NCBI GenBank assembly: GCA_024276605.1
Contig: JAJRWX010000046.1
Span: forward strand, 1 to 50,740
Reading direction: 5' to 3'
From: Planctomycetota bacterium
GTDB lineage: Bacteria > Planctomycetota > Phycisphaerae > UBA1845
Length of the DNA: 50,740 nt
Positions 1 through 8,690 of this stretch are shown piece after piece (within the stretch, counting starts at the first letter, position 1; every line of letters starts with the position of its first letter). The notes beneath the pieces were generated by a model. The model saw only the letters and a list, made by a program, of their open reading frames with translations. It made no database searches and was not told the DNA's origin. Position numbers and translations under genes: made by a program.

Positions 1-66
1 AGGTCTGGCCAGGATATAGCCCCAAAGACATCCGCCAAGAAAAAACTTGAGGAAAAGAAGCTATGA
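1..66 (+). CDS. C-terminal tail of a possible IstB-like transposition helper ATPase (5' end outside window)
   Basis: Frame 1 is open from the window edge to a TGA at 64-66 and encodes 21 residues, ending in a lysine/glutamate-rich tail (AKKKLEEKKL). IstB proteins of IS21 elements often end in a short basic tail close to the right terminal repeats. There is no ATPase motif within the visible part, so the identity rests only on its position directly before IS21-like terminal repeats. It could equally be the end of an unrelated protein. Confidence 0.25.
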   Translation, partial: RSGQDIAPKTSAKKKLEEKKL

Positions 67-85
67 GGTATAAGAAGGAAACAAC

Positions 86-133
86 CACTGGCCGGTTTTA
101 ACCCGCCCATCAGTGGCTGGTTTTAACCTGCCC
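86..133 (+). repeat. Two tandem 23-bp repeats, IS21-type terminal repeats
   Basis: The units at 86-108 and 111-133 share the pattern CA[CG]TGGC[CT]GGTTTTAACC[CT]GCCC and differ at three positions, with a 25-bp period. Repeated transposase-binding sites of this kind are typical of IS21-family ends. Confidence 0.6.
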
Positions 134-140
134 GGTGACA

Positions 141-1347
141 GTAATGAAGCATCTTCTCTTAATTTGCGATTCAACGTGACAATGTTTCCTGTATTCAGTT
201 TCTGTTTATTCGTGGACTTTGTAAACAGGTACTCATCGTGCCGGCGGTACTCGTCAGACGACATATAAGCTTTAATAGCTTTAGCAGTTTCACTCCAGAC
301 AATAGCTACTCGTATGACTCCATCTTTCTCACGATAGCTATCTAGTACCATCTTTTTCAAATCAATATCCTCATGCCTCATATCCGTCACTTCTTTTGCG
401 TGAAGAGCAAAATTAGCTGCGGATAAGTAGATAGCTTGAGCCAGTAGTGAATGTTTGTGCGCTTGAGCCAACATGAGCCGAAACGTCTAAGGAGCCATAG
501 GTTTGGCGTTTGAGCGGTTAGCTTTGTTTTTCTTATCAAGACTCCAATTTTGACAATTCAAGCGAATCTCAAGTTTTAAGTTGTTTATCTTAGTTCTGTG
601 TTCAGGGTAAATAGCATATGCGTGGGATAGTATACCTTGGACAATCTTGTAGTGATTTTTTTGAGTACGTAACGCATATCTTCCTTCAATCACTTTTTTA
701 TACGCTTGAAGCTTGACGTTCTCCACGTCTTCCAAGTTGTCCACAACAACAGTATTCATAAACAACTTCCACGTACCCTTAGCGTCTGTAGGCTGTTTTG
801 TTGTACCAAACGTCTTATCTGACAAGTACCTATCAATAATCTCTTGTAAGCCAAGTGGAGCCGTTACAGGTGGCAATGAGTGGATATGTTGTAACTCAGG
901 TATACCTACAAGTTCCGCAAACTCTTTTCTTGTAACTGGATTACCAAGTTGCTCACGTACAAACTCAGCTAAGCTATCCCTACCAATTTGAATAGCGTTA
1001 ATGCCACCATTAGCGTCAAAGGTGGCCACAACAGGCAACGGCTCACCAAACTCATCATATACAGGTTTAGTGACTCGTATGTTTATAACGTCAGTCGGAG
1101 TTTGTCCCTGAATCCAACATTCATGTTCGTAGATAGCTCGACGCAAGTAAGCCAGTCCTACCCTTCCAGTTTTGAGATAAAAATGTCGAGTACGTTTATC
1201 CTCAGCTATCCTGTAGTACCGTCCACTTGCTTTGTGGATTCGTAACCCTTCAACAGGTACTCCAGTATCCGGGTGAAGGACAAAAGCTACAGGTTGTCTT
1301 CCACCTGTACGTTTTTTTGAATGCTTGAATTTTTGCGTTTTTGTCAT
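141..1347 (-). pseudogene. Tyrosine recombinase (integrase), broken by an in-frame TAG and truncated by an IS end
   Basis: The minus-strand frame starts at ATG 1347, preceded by a GGGAG ribosome-binding site. The first 286 residues contain an N-terminal arm-like region and an alpha-helical core-binding domain (about residues 185-275). The frame then meets TAG at 487-489 and continues, without a shift, into a segment that starts TFRLMLAQAHKHS and contains the recombinase motif ending KEVTDMRHEDIDL. Related integrases read KPxTPEEFRxxL across this point, so a Glu or Gln codon probably became TAG. The usual first catalytic Arg position is His here, as in some planctomycete integrases where it is also not conserved. 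The His-x-x-Arg and Tyr boxes are missing because homology stops near 141 at the IS21-like end. The gene should be inactive. Confidence 0.7.
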
Positions 1348-1372
1348 ATCTGGCTCCCTTCAAACAGATATG

Positions 1373-1392
1373 TTAGGTCATACATAACCTAA
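1373..1392. promoter_or_regulatory. Inverted repeat TTAGGT-N8-ACCTAA upstream of the integrase
   Basis: A perfect 6-bp inverted repeat with an 8-bp spacer lies 26 bp upstream of the integrase start codon. An AT-rich tract follows at about 1418-1435. It is placed as an operator for the integrase promoter would be. No other gene feature is seen between 1393 and 1585. Confidence 0.35.
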
Positions 1393-1585
1393 ATGCAAGC
1401 TAAAAGAGCGTAAAATGCTATATATATAGTATATTGATAAATGAGCAACGTAGGCTTTCAGCCTGTAAGCCCCAGCCGCCGATTCTGTCATGGACCCGTA
1501 CCGGAACTTAATCGCCACGAATTCCAGCGGTCGGCCTTTTTATCTATCTAGCTGCCGAGTAATTGATTTTTTCAGGGACGACTAC

Positions 1586-4500
1586 TTAGGGCACAAACTC
1601 GAAAGCCCCTACGTCGTACTCAGCCGATTGGCTTCCATCGCCATCAACCGGTCTTAGAACCCCCAGCATATCCTCAAATACCGTCGGCAACGCCGCACCA
1701 GCATCGATGGCTGGCGACCCGCTTTGCAGGCGGAAGTCCAACGAGGATGGGCTGACGAAAAGTGGGTTGTCGAACGAGAAGTTGTTACCGGTGATGGTTC
1801 CAACGACCGTACCAACGGCTGCCGCTGATCCATTAGGTGCTGACACAAGCATATTGAAAATCTCATGTCCCGACCCCTCTGTGATAGTGCATCCAACCAA
1901 ATTTCCGCCCCCATCGCTACGGTAAGCAGTATTGTTGTAGACATGAATTCGCTGTGGTGTGGGTTCAATACCCCAGCGGAAAACAGACACAAGCTTGAAG
2001 TTCCCAGCGCCCGTGGCGTCAGCGACATTGTTACGAATTGTCACGTCTCTCGCGCTGATGTGGAATCCCGTGCGGGTGCGCGGAGTCGGTTCGATGACGT
2101 TCCGCTCGATAAGCACATCCAGAACTGGTTCATTATTAATGGGATCCTGCGGACCTACTGAAACGGTCCATTGGTCGCCTCGGAAACGATTGTTAGATAT
2201 GACGATATATTGCGAAGGCTGTGTGCCAGCATTCGGTGATCTGTGAAGCTTCAGTGACAGTCTGCCCGTCTTAGCAGGATCGAGCAAAAGATTGTGGCTA
2301 ATAACGCATCGCTGGGTACTCCAAACGCGCAGGATGTGCTCACCGCTCCGAACGACGCCCACGCAACGATTTCCGAGAATTGCTAGACGCGTCGCACCGA
2401 AGAAAATGTTGTTTCCCTTCCCATTGGTCGTTCCGTTTCGGCTTATGTCGCAATCGACGAAGAAGTCATGGTCGTGCGTGATCGGTCTTGGCCAGGTTGT
2501 GTTTTCGATCCCGCTCCCGAAACTGTGGATGTTCAGTCGCAGGCATAGAAGCCACTTAATTGGGGCGGCTGTATTGCCAACACCATACGAGATATTCGAA
2601 CCTTGAATTCCAGCCAATTCCAAATCCATGATACGCCAATCGGCGCCATTGATTCTGAAGCCGCTCTGGTTGGATACCATCCGAATGATCGGTTTTGGAT
2701 TTGCTGTATTGCCATAGGCACCGATAATACCAGGCCCATTAACATTGATCGCTCCACCCGTACTGTCAAAAGTATCTCCCCGCAAGAAGAGGATGCGCAC
2801 ATTCGTGCGCAACATCGACATCGCCTTACCGAACGTTTTGAAAGGTGCGGATGTGGTTAGGCCGCTGTTGCTGTCGGAGCCCGCGTTGTTGGCTACATAA
2901 TAGGTCGTCCCAGACCATTCGTTGACCGTGATAACTTGCTGCATTTGACTGACGCCGCCTGCTGCGTCAGTGACGGTAAGCGTTACTGTGTAATCTCTAG
3001 ATGAAACACCGCTAGGCAGTTCAAAAACGTGGCCTGCCACTGGACCTTTTGCAAGGTTGGCGTCTACGCCTGGACGTTGCGTAAATCCGGCGCCGGGATC
3101 ACCAAATTCCCATGCGTAATCCAGGTCATGAAAAGGTCGTGTCGTTGTTGAGCTTGTCGTTCCTACGGCGTCGAAGAACACAGCCAACGGAGAGACGCCC
3201 GTTGTACGGCTTGGTACCATGGTAATGTTTGGCCCTGAACCGCTAGCCCCAACCGTCATCATGACTGTGACTATGCTCGCCGTTCCCGCACTGGGTGTCA
3301 CGGTAATCTGTCCCTGGTAGGCACCATCTGCCAACCCCGTTCGATCGACAACGGCCGAGATCGTGTCACGCTCCCCTGTACTATCACCACTGCTCGGCGA
3401 AACTGTCAGCCAGCTTGCATCGTCGCTGAGCGTGTAAGAAAGTGTACCGCCGCCGGAATTCCAAACGTCAAACTGACGGTTCGAGCCGGTTAAGCTAAAA
3501 TTCAAGCTTGTCGAGCTCAGTGACAACGTCGGTGGTTCGCAACCGTCCGGAATACCATTGCCGTTACTATCTATGGTGTCATCAAAGCCGGGGCATACAT
3601 CGAGACAGTCAACCACGCCGTCGTTATCGCTGTCTATATCAGCAACGCCGGGACATTGATCGACACAATCCGCGACGCCGTCCCCATCCGAGTCCGTGTC
3701 GGGCACGCCACACCCACACATGCCGGGAGTTGTTTTATTGGCATCAGAAGGACATGAATCGTTGCAGTTCTCCACACCATCCCCATCTGAATCAACCCCG
3801 TCACAGGCTTGCGTGATGATCAATTCAGGCGCATTAGTTCCCTCACGTGTGGTCAAAGCCATATAGTCCGAGCCGCGATGCGTAAAGTTGAGTGTAAGTG
3901 TATTGTTGCCTTGTTGTTCAGCTTGAACTTGTGAGCTGATATCGATTGAGACCCATCCGATATTGATTGAAGAGAATGTCGTGATGAGCTGATTGGTGGC
4001 CGGTGCATTGTTCCACGTAATCGTGGATTCGCTCCATCCATCATCAACGTCAGCCCCGGTCCAAACTTCAACCGGCGATGTACCTGTATTTTCCACGTAA
4101 AGGCGAAGTTGCGCGTCAGTTGCTACACCTGTGATGGCGGATAAGTCAAAGCGCACATATCCTTCGATATTCCAATCTCCGCCGTTTCCTACCACTCCCA
4201 TAAATGCGTCGTTGCCGTAATTTGTATTGGCAAACGTGCCGCTACGGATCTGAGCATCAACCACAGGATTAAGCGTGGTAGAGTTAGACGCATTCGTGCA
4301 TGTGTCCGCAACACCGTCGTTGTTCGAGTCAATATCAGGCAGACCGCAACCACATAATCCGGGGCTGGTCTTCGCAGGGTCACTGGGACAATTGTCGTTG
4401 CAATCTGCGGTTCCGTCCGCATCGGTGTCAGTGTCTGCCACGCCACATCCACAGTCACCAGGCTGAGTTTTCAACACATCATTTGGACAGGCGTCGTTGC

Positions 4501-5671
4501 AGTCCGGTGTACCATCACTGTCGCTGTCCGTATCCGCAATACCACATCCACAAACGCCGGGGTCGGTTTTATTAGGATCGTTTGGACAATTGTCTACCGG
4601 TGTGTTGGGATCGGTGTCAGGTGTCTGACTCAGTACAGTCACGACCACATTGTCAAATGCGGAAAGTCCTCCATCTTGGACAAACAAAGCAAACTCCAAG
4701 GTCGTAGAAGCGCCACTGATATTTGGTGCTGTAAAGCTTGCCACGGCGCTACCCGGGGTGTTGAGCGTGACTGCAGGGCCTAGTAATTGCGTCCACTGGT
4801 AAGAAGCTTGACTGCTTGCATTGCTCCCGCTCCCATCCAGCGTCACTAAAGAATCAGCCGTTACGGTCATATCAGATCCTGCGTCAGCGATATATTTGAC
4901 GGGCGATCCGCCGGCAGATGCTAATACCGTGATGGAAACAGTATCCTGTACGGTGCTCAAACCGTCACTGACGGTGAGTACAAATTGCAACGTTGTATCT
5001 GTATCAATCAAGGGAGCAGTAAAGCTCGCCACTGCCCCATTCACGTTGTTAAGTTGAATGGCAACAGCCGCCCCTGTTTGGGACCAAACATAAGTGATGG
5101 CATCATTATCCGGGTCGCCGCTATTTGACCCATCCAATAGCACTACTTCACCACCATTAACAACCTGATTAGGCCCAGCCAGCGCTGTAGGAGGTGATCC
5201 TATTGCAGGTATGTCAACCTCAAGGCTCAGTGTAAACACTGGTGAATCATTAATGTCGTAAGCCGTTACGACGACCAAGTACAATCCGGGGTCACTAAAT
5301 TGCCTACTATGCGTCGTACCGGTGAAGAGTTCGCCGGTGCCGAAATCCCATTCGAAGCGTAAGTTGTTTGAAACCTGCGTGCGCTTCGAGACTACCTCAA
5401 AAAGCCTAAGGCCTGGTTGAGTGGCGTCTTCTGTGGATACGATGAAATAATCATCAGCAGATTCAGTACTCGCAGTTGAAAGAAGTGTGTCACCGTTGGT
5501 AATGCTGGTGTCATCAGCAATAATCGTGCTTCCCAAGGTGCCGTTGTCCGTGGTGTTACCATCGGCCACGGAATTACATCCGCTCAACGCCATGGAAGCA
5601 GCGACAACTGTCAAGACCGCTACCGATAGTGTGTATTGCCCAAGATAACGTATAGAATATATACGATTCAT
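1586..5671 (-). CDS. Giant multidomain secreted lipoprotein with PKD-like, thrombospondin type 3, DNRLRE-like, BACON-like and beta-helix regions
   Basis: The 1361-residue product starts with a hydrophobic signal and a lipobox (ALSGC, Cys at about 32), so it should be a surface lipoprotein. Residues about 65-150 look PKD-like. Two immunoglobulin/PKD-like repeats follow (about 155-255 and 258-350), with the GSNSGDPDNDAITYVWSQTG signature. Calcium-binding thrombospondin type 3 repeats of the form DxDxDGxxDCxDxCP occupy about 355-460 and again 625-720. A DNRLRE-like domain (about 465-625), a BACON-like domain (about 720-815), a further PKD domain (about 815-920) and a right-handed beta-helix (about 925-1361) complete it. 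The last region opens with YYVANNAGSDSNSG and ends with the AIDAG...DVGAFE pattern seen in secreted parallel beta-helix proteins. Such proteins often bind or degrade polysaccharide, but no catalytic residues could be assigned. It is transcribed alone. Confidence 0.8.
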   Translation of the reverse strand: MNRIYSIRYLGQYTLSVAVLTVVAASMALSGCNSVADGNTTDNGTLGSTIIADDTSITNGDTLLSTASTESADDYFIVSTEDATQPGLRLFEVVSKRTQVSNNLRFEWDFGTGELFTGTTHSRQFSDPGLYLVVVTAYDINDSPVFTLSLEVDIPAIGSPPTALAGPNQVVNGGEVVLLDGSNSGDPDNDAITYVWSQTGAAVAIQLNNVNGAVASFTAPLIDTDTTLQFVLTVSDGLSTVQDTVSITVLASAGGSPVKYIADAGSDMTVTADSLVTLDGSGSNASSQASYQWTQLLGPAVTLNTPGSAVASFTAPNISGASTTLEFALFVQDGGLSAFDNVVVTVLSQTPDTDPNTPVDNCPNDPNKTDPGVCGCGIADTDSDSDGTPDCNDACPNDVLKTQPGDCGCGVADTDTDADGTADCNDNCPSDPAKTSPGLCGCGLPDIDSNNDGVADTCTNASNSTTLNPVVDAQIRSGTFANTNYGNDAFMGVVGNGGDWNIEGYVRFDLSAITGVATDAQLRLYVENTGTSPVEVWTGADVDDGWSESTITWNNAPATNQLITTFSSINIGWVSIDISSQVQAEQQGNNTLTLNFTHRGSDYMALTTREGTNAPELIITQACDGVDSDGDGVENCNDSCPSDANKTTPGMCGCGVPDTDSDGDGVADCVDQCPGVADIDSDNDGVVDCLDVCPGFDDTIDSNGNGIPDGCEPPTLSLSSTSLNFSLTGSNRQFDVWNSGGGTLSYTLSDDASWLTVSPSSGDSTGERDTISAVVDRTGLADGAYQGQITVTPSAGTASIVTVMMTVGASGSGPNITMVPSRTTGVSPLAVFFDAVGTTSSTTTRPFHDLDYAWEFGDPGAGFTQRPGVDANLAKGPVAGHVFELPSGVSSRDYTVTLTVTDAAGGVSQMQQVITVNEWSGTTYYVANNAGSDSNSGLTTSAPFKTFGKAMSMLRTNVRILFLRGDTFDSTGGAINVNGPGIIGAYGNTANPKPIIRMVSNQSGFRINGADWRIMDLELAGIQGSNISYGVGNTAAPIKWLLCLRLNIHSFGSGIENTTWPRPITHDHDFFVDCDISRNGTTNGKGNNIFFGATRLAILGNRCVGVVRSGEHILRVWSTQRCVISHNLLLDPAKTGRLSLKLHRSPNAGTQPSQYIVISNNRFRGDQWTVSVGPQDPINNEPVLDVLIERNVIEPTPRTRTGFHISARDVTIRNNVADATGAGNFKLVSVFRWGIEPTPQRIHVYNNTAYRSDGGGNLVGCTITEGSGHEIFNMLVSAPNGSAAAVGTVVGTITGNNFSFDNPLFVSPSSLDFRLQSGSPAIDAGAALPTVFEDMLGVLRPVDGDGSQSAEYDVGAFEFVP

Positions 5672-6139
5672 GACTGCTTCCCCCTAAATGCAGACTTGCT
5701 AAACAATTGGATATACGCCTTCTACATGGCGTGTCAAGCAAGTTTATTCTCATGGCAGGAGACCACGAATCCCCAATCCACCATAGTCAAAGTTAAAATA
5801 GGATGACTGCGCAGGCAGGTGAAAAATTGCGACTTTTAATCACAATTCGTTGTCCGATAGTCCCCGCAGCTTTTATCGTCAAATGAGGATGCCCGCATGG
5901 AGTGATAATAATCATGTTGATAACGCAGTTATCATTTACTCGCTTGCAAAAGCGTCTGGATTGCACCAGGGTTTATGGTATGTCTCACGAATGGGACAGG
6001 GGCAGTCGATATCCTCGATACGTACAGCTAGGAACGAGTCTGTCGATAATAAGGGCGATGTATTGTTGTAGAGAGCATAGTCGGTGAGTAAAATCGCTTC
6101 CGCAAAATGTTTTTCTCATGGGTATGACGGATAACGGTT
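5672..6139. other. Intergenic region between divergent genes, no gene recognised
   Basis: This 468-bp stretch separates the giant lipoprotein (minus) from the NusG paralogue (plus), so both promoters must lie here. Short open frames around 5850-6087 overlap one another in two frames, lack convincing ribosome-binding sites and resemble no family I know. No strong hairpin or repeat was seen. Confidence 0.5.
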
Positions 6140-6748
6140 ATGGGGCGATTATTGTCATCCTCTTCCACGCAGATGGGAATATCTTTCGAAGACTATTCCC
6201 CATGTACGCAATCCACAATTTCCGACATGTTAAACGTAGATTTGCGTCCTATCGATAGCTTTGTAGGGCAGTGGTGGGTATTACACACGAGATCCAGAGC
6301 CGAAAAAACCATTGCTACGGATTTAAGACGTAACCACGTCCAGCATTACCTTCCGTTGGTGAGGTGCAAGCGTGTTTACGGTGTGCGTATCCGAGAGGTT
6401 TCCATCCCTCTTTTCCCCGGCTATGTTTTCCTTTGCGGTGATGATAGTGATCGAATCGCCGCACTGAAGACTAATCGTGTGGCCAACATTCTTGAGGTGC
6501 CGGATCAGGATAGATTTCGAACAGACCTAATACAGGTTCAACAAGTCGTTGAAAGTGATGAGCCGGTGGATTTATGTCCTCGGCTGGTGGAGGGGGCTCG
6601 CTGTCGCGTTCTTCGAGGAAGTCTCGCTGGAATCGAAGGCCAAGTTCTTAAACGCAAAGGCCCCTGGCGCGTCTATGTCTCGGTCCAGTTTCTAGGGCAA
6701 TCCGTGGAACTGGAAATCGACCCTACCATGCTGGAAGTTCTTGATTGA
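6140..6748 (+). CDS. NusG-family transcription elongation/antitermination paralogue (RfaH/UpxY/LoaP-like)
   Basis: The C-terminal 170 residues fit a NusG architecture. The NGN domain opens at about residue 43 with WWVLHTRSRAEK and contains IPLFPGYVFL. It is followed by a KOW motif near residues 148-176 (VEGARCRVLRGSLAGIEGQV). Specialised NusG paralogues bind RNA polymerase and allow it to read through long polysaccharide operons. The next gene is a polysaccharide export protein, which supports that role. The first 29-40 residues are not conserved in the family and there is no clear ribosome-binding site at 6140. ATG at 6227 is an alternative start. The housekeeping NusG, normally next to secE and rplK, is not here. 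Confidence 0.75.
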   Translation: MGRLLSSSSTQMGISFEDYSPCTQSTISDMLNVDLRPIDSFVGQWWVLHTRSRAEKTIATDLRRNHVQHYLPLVRCKRVYGVRIREVSIPLFPGYVFLCGDDSDRIAALKTNRVANILEVPDQDRFRTDLIQVQQVVESDEPVDLCPRLVEGARCRVLRGSLAGIEGQVLKRKGPWRVYVSVQFLGQSVELEIDPTMLEVLD

Positions 6749-7143
6749 GATGGCTCCACTATTGTAACTTAGCGATCTAACCATCCGTTACCAAAAACCC
6801 AAAACCGCCTTGTGGGCAAATAAACGAACACAATTTGGATGAGAGCTGGGCGTAATCGAAACGCCAATAGATGTTGGCTGGGATTATGACACTTAGCCCA
6901 TCTGTGGTATCAGTTCTGTCTAAATGTCGTATCTTATAAACCTGAAAACTCTGTTATGGCGATCTGCTCTTGGCCTTGTGGCAGCTATGATATACCGGAT
7001 ACGAGCCAGGAGTTCGTGTCATCTGAGCGGATTTTCTAGATCATTTTCCATCATAATGACGAAACATTGGGTAATTGCGGATGTCTAGCGATGGTGTTGA
7101 TCACTATCGGCGGACTTGTGTTGAGTGATCTGGGAGCAGGAAG
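6749..7143. other. 395-bp leader between the NusG paralogue and the export gene
   Basis: No gene was recognised. The region lies on the plus strand between a NusG-type regulator and its likely target, so it may be an untranslated leader where the regulator acts. I looked for an E. coli ops-like element and did not find one. A GGGAG/AGGA ribosome-binding site precedes the ATG at 7144. Confidence 0.4.
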
Positions 7144-8322
7144 ATGATTGATTTGTTGATGGCTAGACAACTACAAGATTGCATCCGTCGCGTGTGGCAC
7201 GCGGTGTTAATGACTTCTCTGATTCTGTGGTGTTTCGGTTGTTCGACTAAGGATCACAGGATTTCCGTTTCCCAACTGTTGGAATTGGAAGCCTCAGAGC
7301 TACAGAAGTTGGCATCCGAAAAAGAACAGTCAGCTACTACGGATGTTGTCAAAATCAATCGACAACTTGGTCCTTATCGCGCTGGGCCTAATGATGTACT
7401 TACCATTACATTAACACGGGCCGATCAACCCGCATTATTTCCGCCTACACCGTTTCGCGTGGACAAAAAAGGTGAAATAGAATTACCTGTTGTCGGGTCT
7501 GTTAGCATTGAAGGTTTGGAACTGGATGAGATCGAAGACAAAATACGCGCAGCCTACGTGCCGGGTGTGCTTACTGATGCAGTAGTCCATACAGATGTCC
7601 TCACTCCAGAAACAACGAACGTGCTAGTCATCGGGGCGGTCAGTACACCTGGGCTGATTGCTTTGCAGCGTCATGAACGCAACCTATTATATGCGATTGT
7701 TGGAGCCGGCGGTGTATCTGATATTGCTTCCGGAGAAGCTACTCTTCAGCGCATTCGTCAGCCGGGTCAGTTGCAGACATTTAATCTTCGTGATCCAATA
7801 GAATTACAACAGGCCGTAGCTCTACAGCCGTTGGAACAAGGCGATATCATTCAGGTTCGAGCAGCCACACCCAACACGATCTACGTCGGCGGTCTTGTTG
7901 CTGGGCCATCTCCACAAGCGTATCCTACAGGCGTGAGGGTATCCGTATTGCAAGCGCTAGCCGGGGCGGGCGGTCTGCGTACCGACATTTATCCTAAAGA
8001 AGGCACGCTAGTGAGACGTCTTCCTAGTGGTCGAGAAGTGCATGTTCGGCTCGACTTGGACCGTATAGCATTAGGACAAGACAAAAATCTCGAACTCATA
8101 CCCGGGGATATTCTTTGGGTACCGTTTACGTGGGAGACACGATTGCAGGAGTTTATCAACCGGAATTTCTTCATGCGGGCTGGTGTGTCAGTTAATTACA
8201 GCGTACGAGGCACTGAATTTCTTAATCGTTCAGGTAGATCGGGCGCTGGAGGTCTGCAAGACTCGTTTGATCCATTCGGGTTCTTGGGTAGAAATTCGGC
8301 ATTGCAGAGCCTAACTCCATAG
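7144..8322 (+). CDS. Polysaccharide export outer-membrane lipoprotein (Wza/OtnA family)
   Basis: The 392-residue product has a signal peptide ending in a lipobox (CFGC, Cys about 33). A Poly_export domain covers about residues 76-150 and starts with the family hallmark GPYRAGPNDVLTITL. At least two SLBB-like beta-grasp segments follow: about 155-230 (VLVIGAVSTPGLIAL) and 245-320 (IYVGGLVAGPSPQAYP...GVRVSVLQALAGAGG). Proteins of this family form the outer-membrane channel for capsule or exopolysaccharide. The usual partner tyrosine kinase/chain-length protein and glycosyltransferases are absent next door, so this is an orphan copy or the operon has been cut by the GC-rich block that follows. 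The preceding NusG paralogue suggests control by antitermination. Confidence 0.85.
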   Translation: MIDLLMARQLQDCIRRVWHAVLMTSLILWCFGCSTKDHRISVSQLLELEASELQKLASEKEQSATTDVVKINRQLGPYRAGPNDVLTITLTRADQPALFPPTPFRVDKKGEIELPVVGSVSIEGLELDEIEDKIRAAYVPGVLTDAVVHTDVLTPETTNVLVIGAVSTPGLIALQRHERNLLYAIVGAGGVSDIASGEATLQRIRQPGQLQTFNLRDPIELQQAVALQPLEQGDIIQVRAATPNTIYVGGLVAGPSPQAYPTGVRVSVLQALAGAGGLRTDIYPKEGTLVRRLPSGREVHVRLDLDRIALGQDKNLELIPGDILWVPFTWETRLQEFINRNFFMRAGVSVNYSVRGTEFLNRSGRSGAGGLQDSFDPFGFLGRNSALQSLTP

Positions 8323-8325
8323 CTC

Positions 8326-8420
8326 CACACAGAGCGCGTCTTCGTTCGCGTATCTAACATGTGCATAGTTCGATGTTAGCTGAGGTGCACTGGCCTGACA
8401 GGATAATAGTGGGCAGCCTA
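8326..8420 (-). pseudogene. Remnant copy of the 3' end of the subtilase gene
   Basis: Read on the minus strand this segment ends ...CTSANIELCTC then TAG at 8354-8356. That matches the last residues of the subtilase at 15620 (...STSANIELRTR, TAG). Similarity continues about 30 bases past the stop into a short hairpin at 8326-8338, and the hairpin-to-stop distance is identical in the two places. I see no more of the protease upstream (towards 8690). It is therefore a fragment, not a gene. Confidence 0.7.
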
Positions 8421-8690
8421 CTTTTTTGTCTTACACGGCTTGTCGAGAATGGCTAAGTAAACTTGGCGGTGGTCGTCATAAAAAAACACGTCCTGGCAGT
8501 GGTTGTCGCGTTGTTATGATATGGTAGTGAACAAACGGAATAACAATTTGTGCGACGAGGTATGAGTAGATTCTACCCTCACCTTTGATTGTATCAATTT
8601 AATAGTTGGCTGTCCCCGGTATACCCTGGCAGGTTTTCGAGTGTCCGGTGACCACCTTCGCCAGCAGAGTGTGGCTGAGGAGCAGTAGAT
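8421..8690. other. Intergenic stretch, no gene recognised
   Basis: This 270-bp region follows the subtilase-tail remnant and precedes the GC-rich propeller lipoprotein gene. No gene, terminator or inverted repeat is convincing. The change from the roughly 47-50 percent GC of the left flank to the high-GC block occurs across it. Confidence 0.4.

Larger units (their letters stand above)
1..140 (+). mobile_element. Right end of an IS21-family-like insertion sequence (partial, runs off the left edge)
   Basis: The first 66 bases read as a lysine-rich protein tail, followed by two imperfect 23-bp direct repeats and a boundary ending in CA at 140. IS21-family elements are known to end in TG...CA and to carry several internal terminal repeats of about 20 bp beside the istB gene, which matches what is seen here. 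The recombinase reading frame on the minus strand is recognisable only from about 141 rightwards, so I infer that the element inserted into that gene and removed its C-terminal part. The left part of the element is outside the window, so the family assignment is provisional. Confidence 0.45.

Noticed and set aside
1440-1585. Possible tRNA attachment site for the integrase
   Set aside because: I looked for a cloverleaf and a CCA end on both strands and found none; only a short AGGCT/AGCCT hairpin is present.
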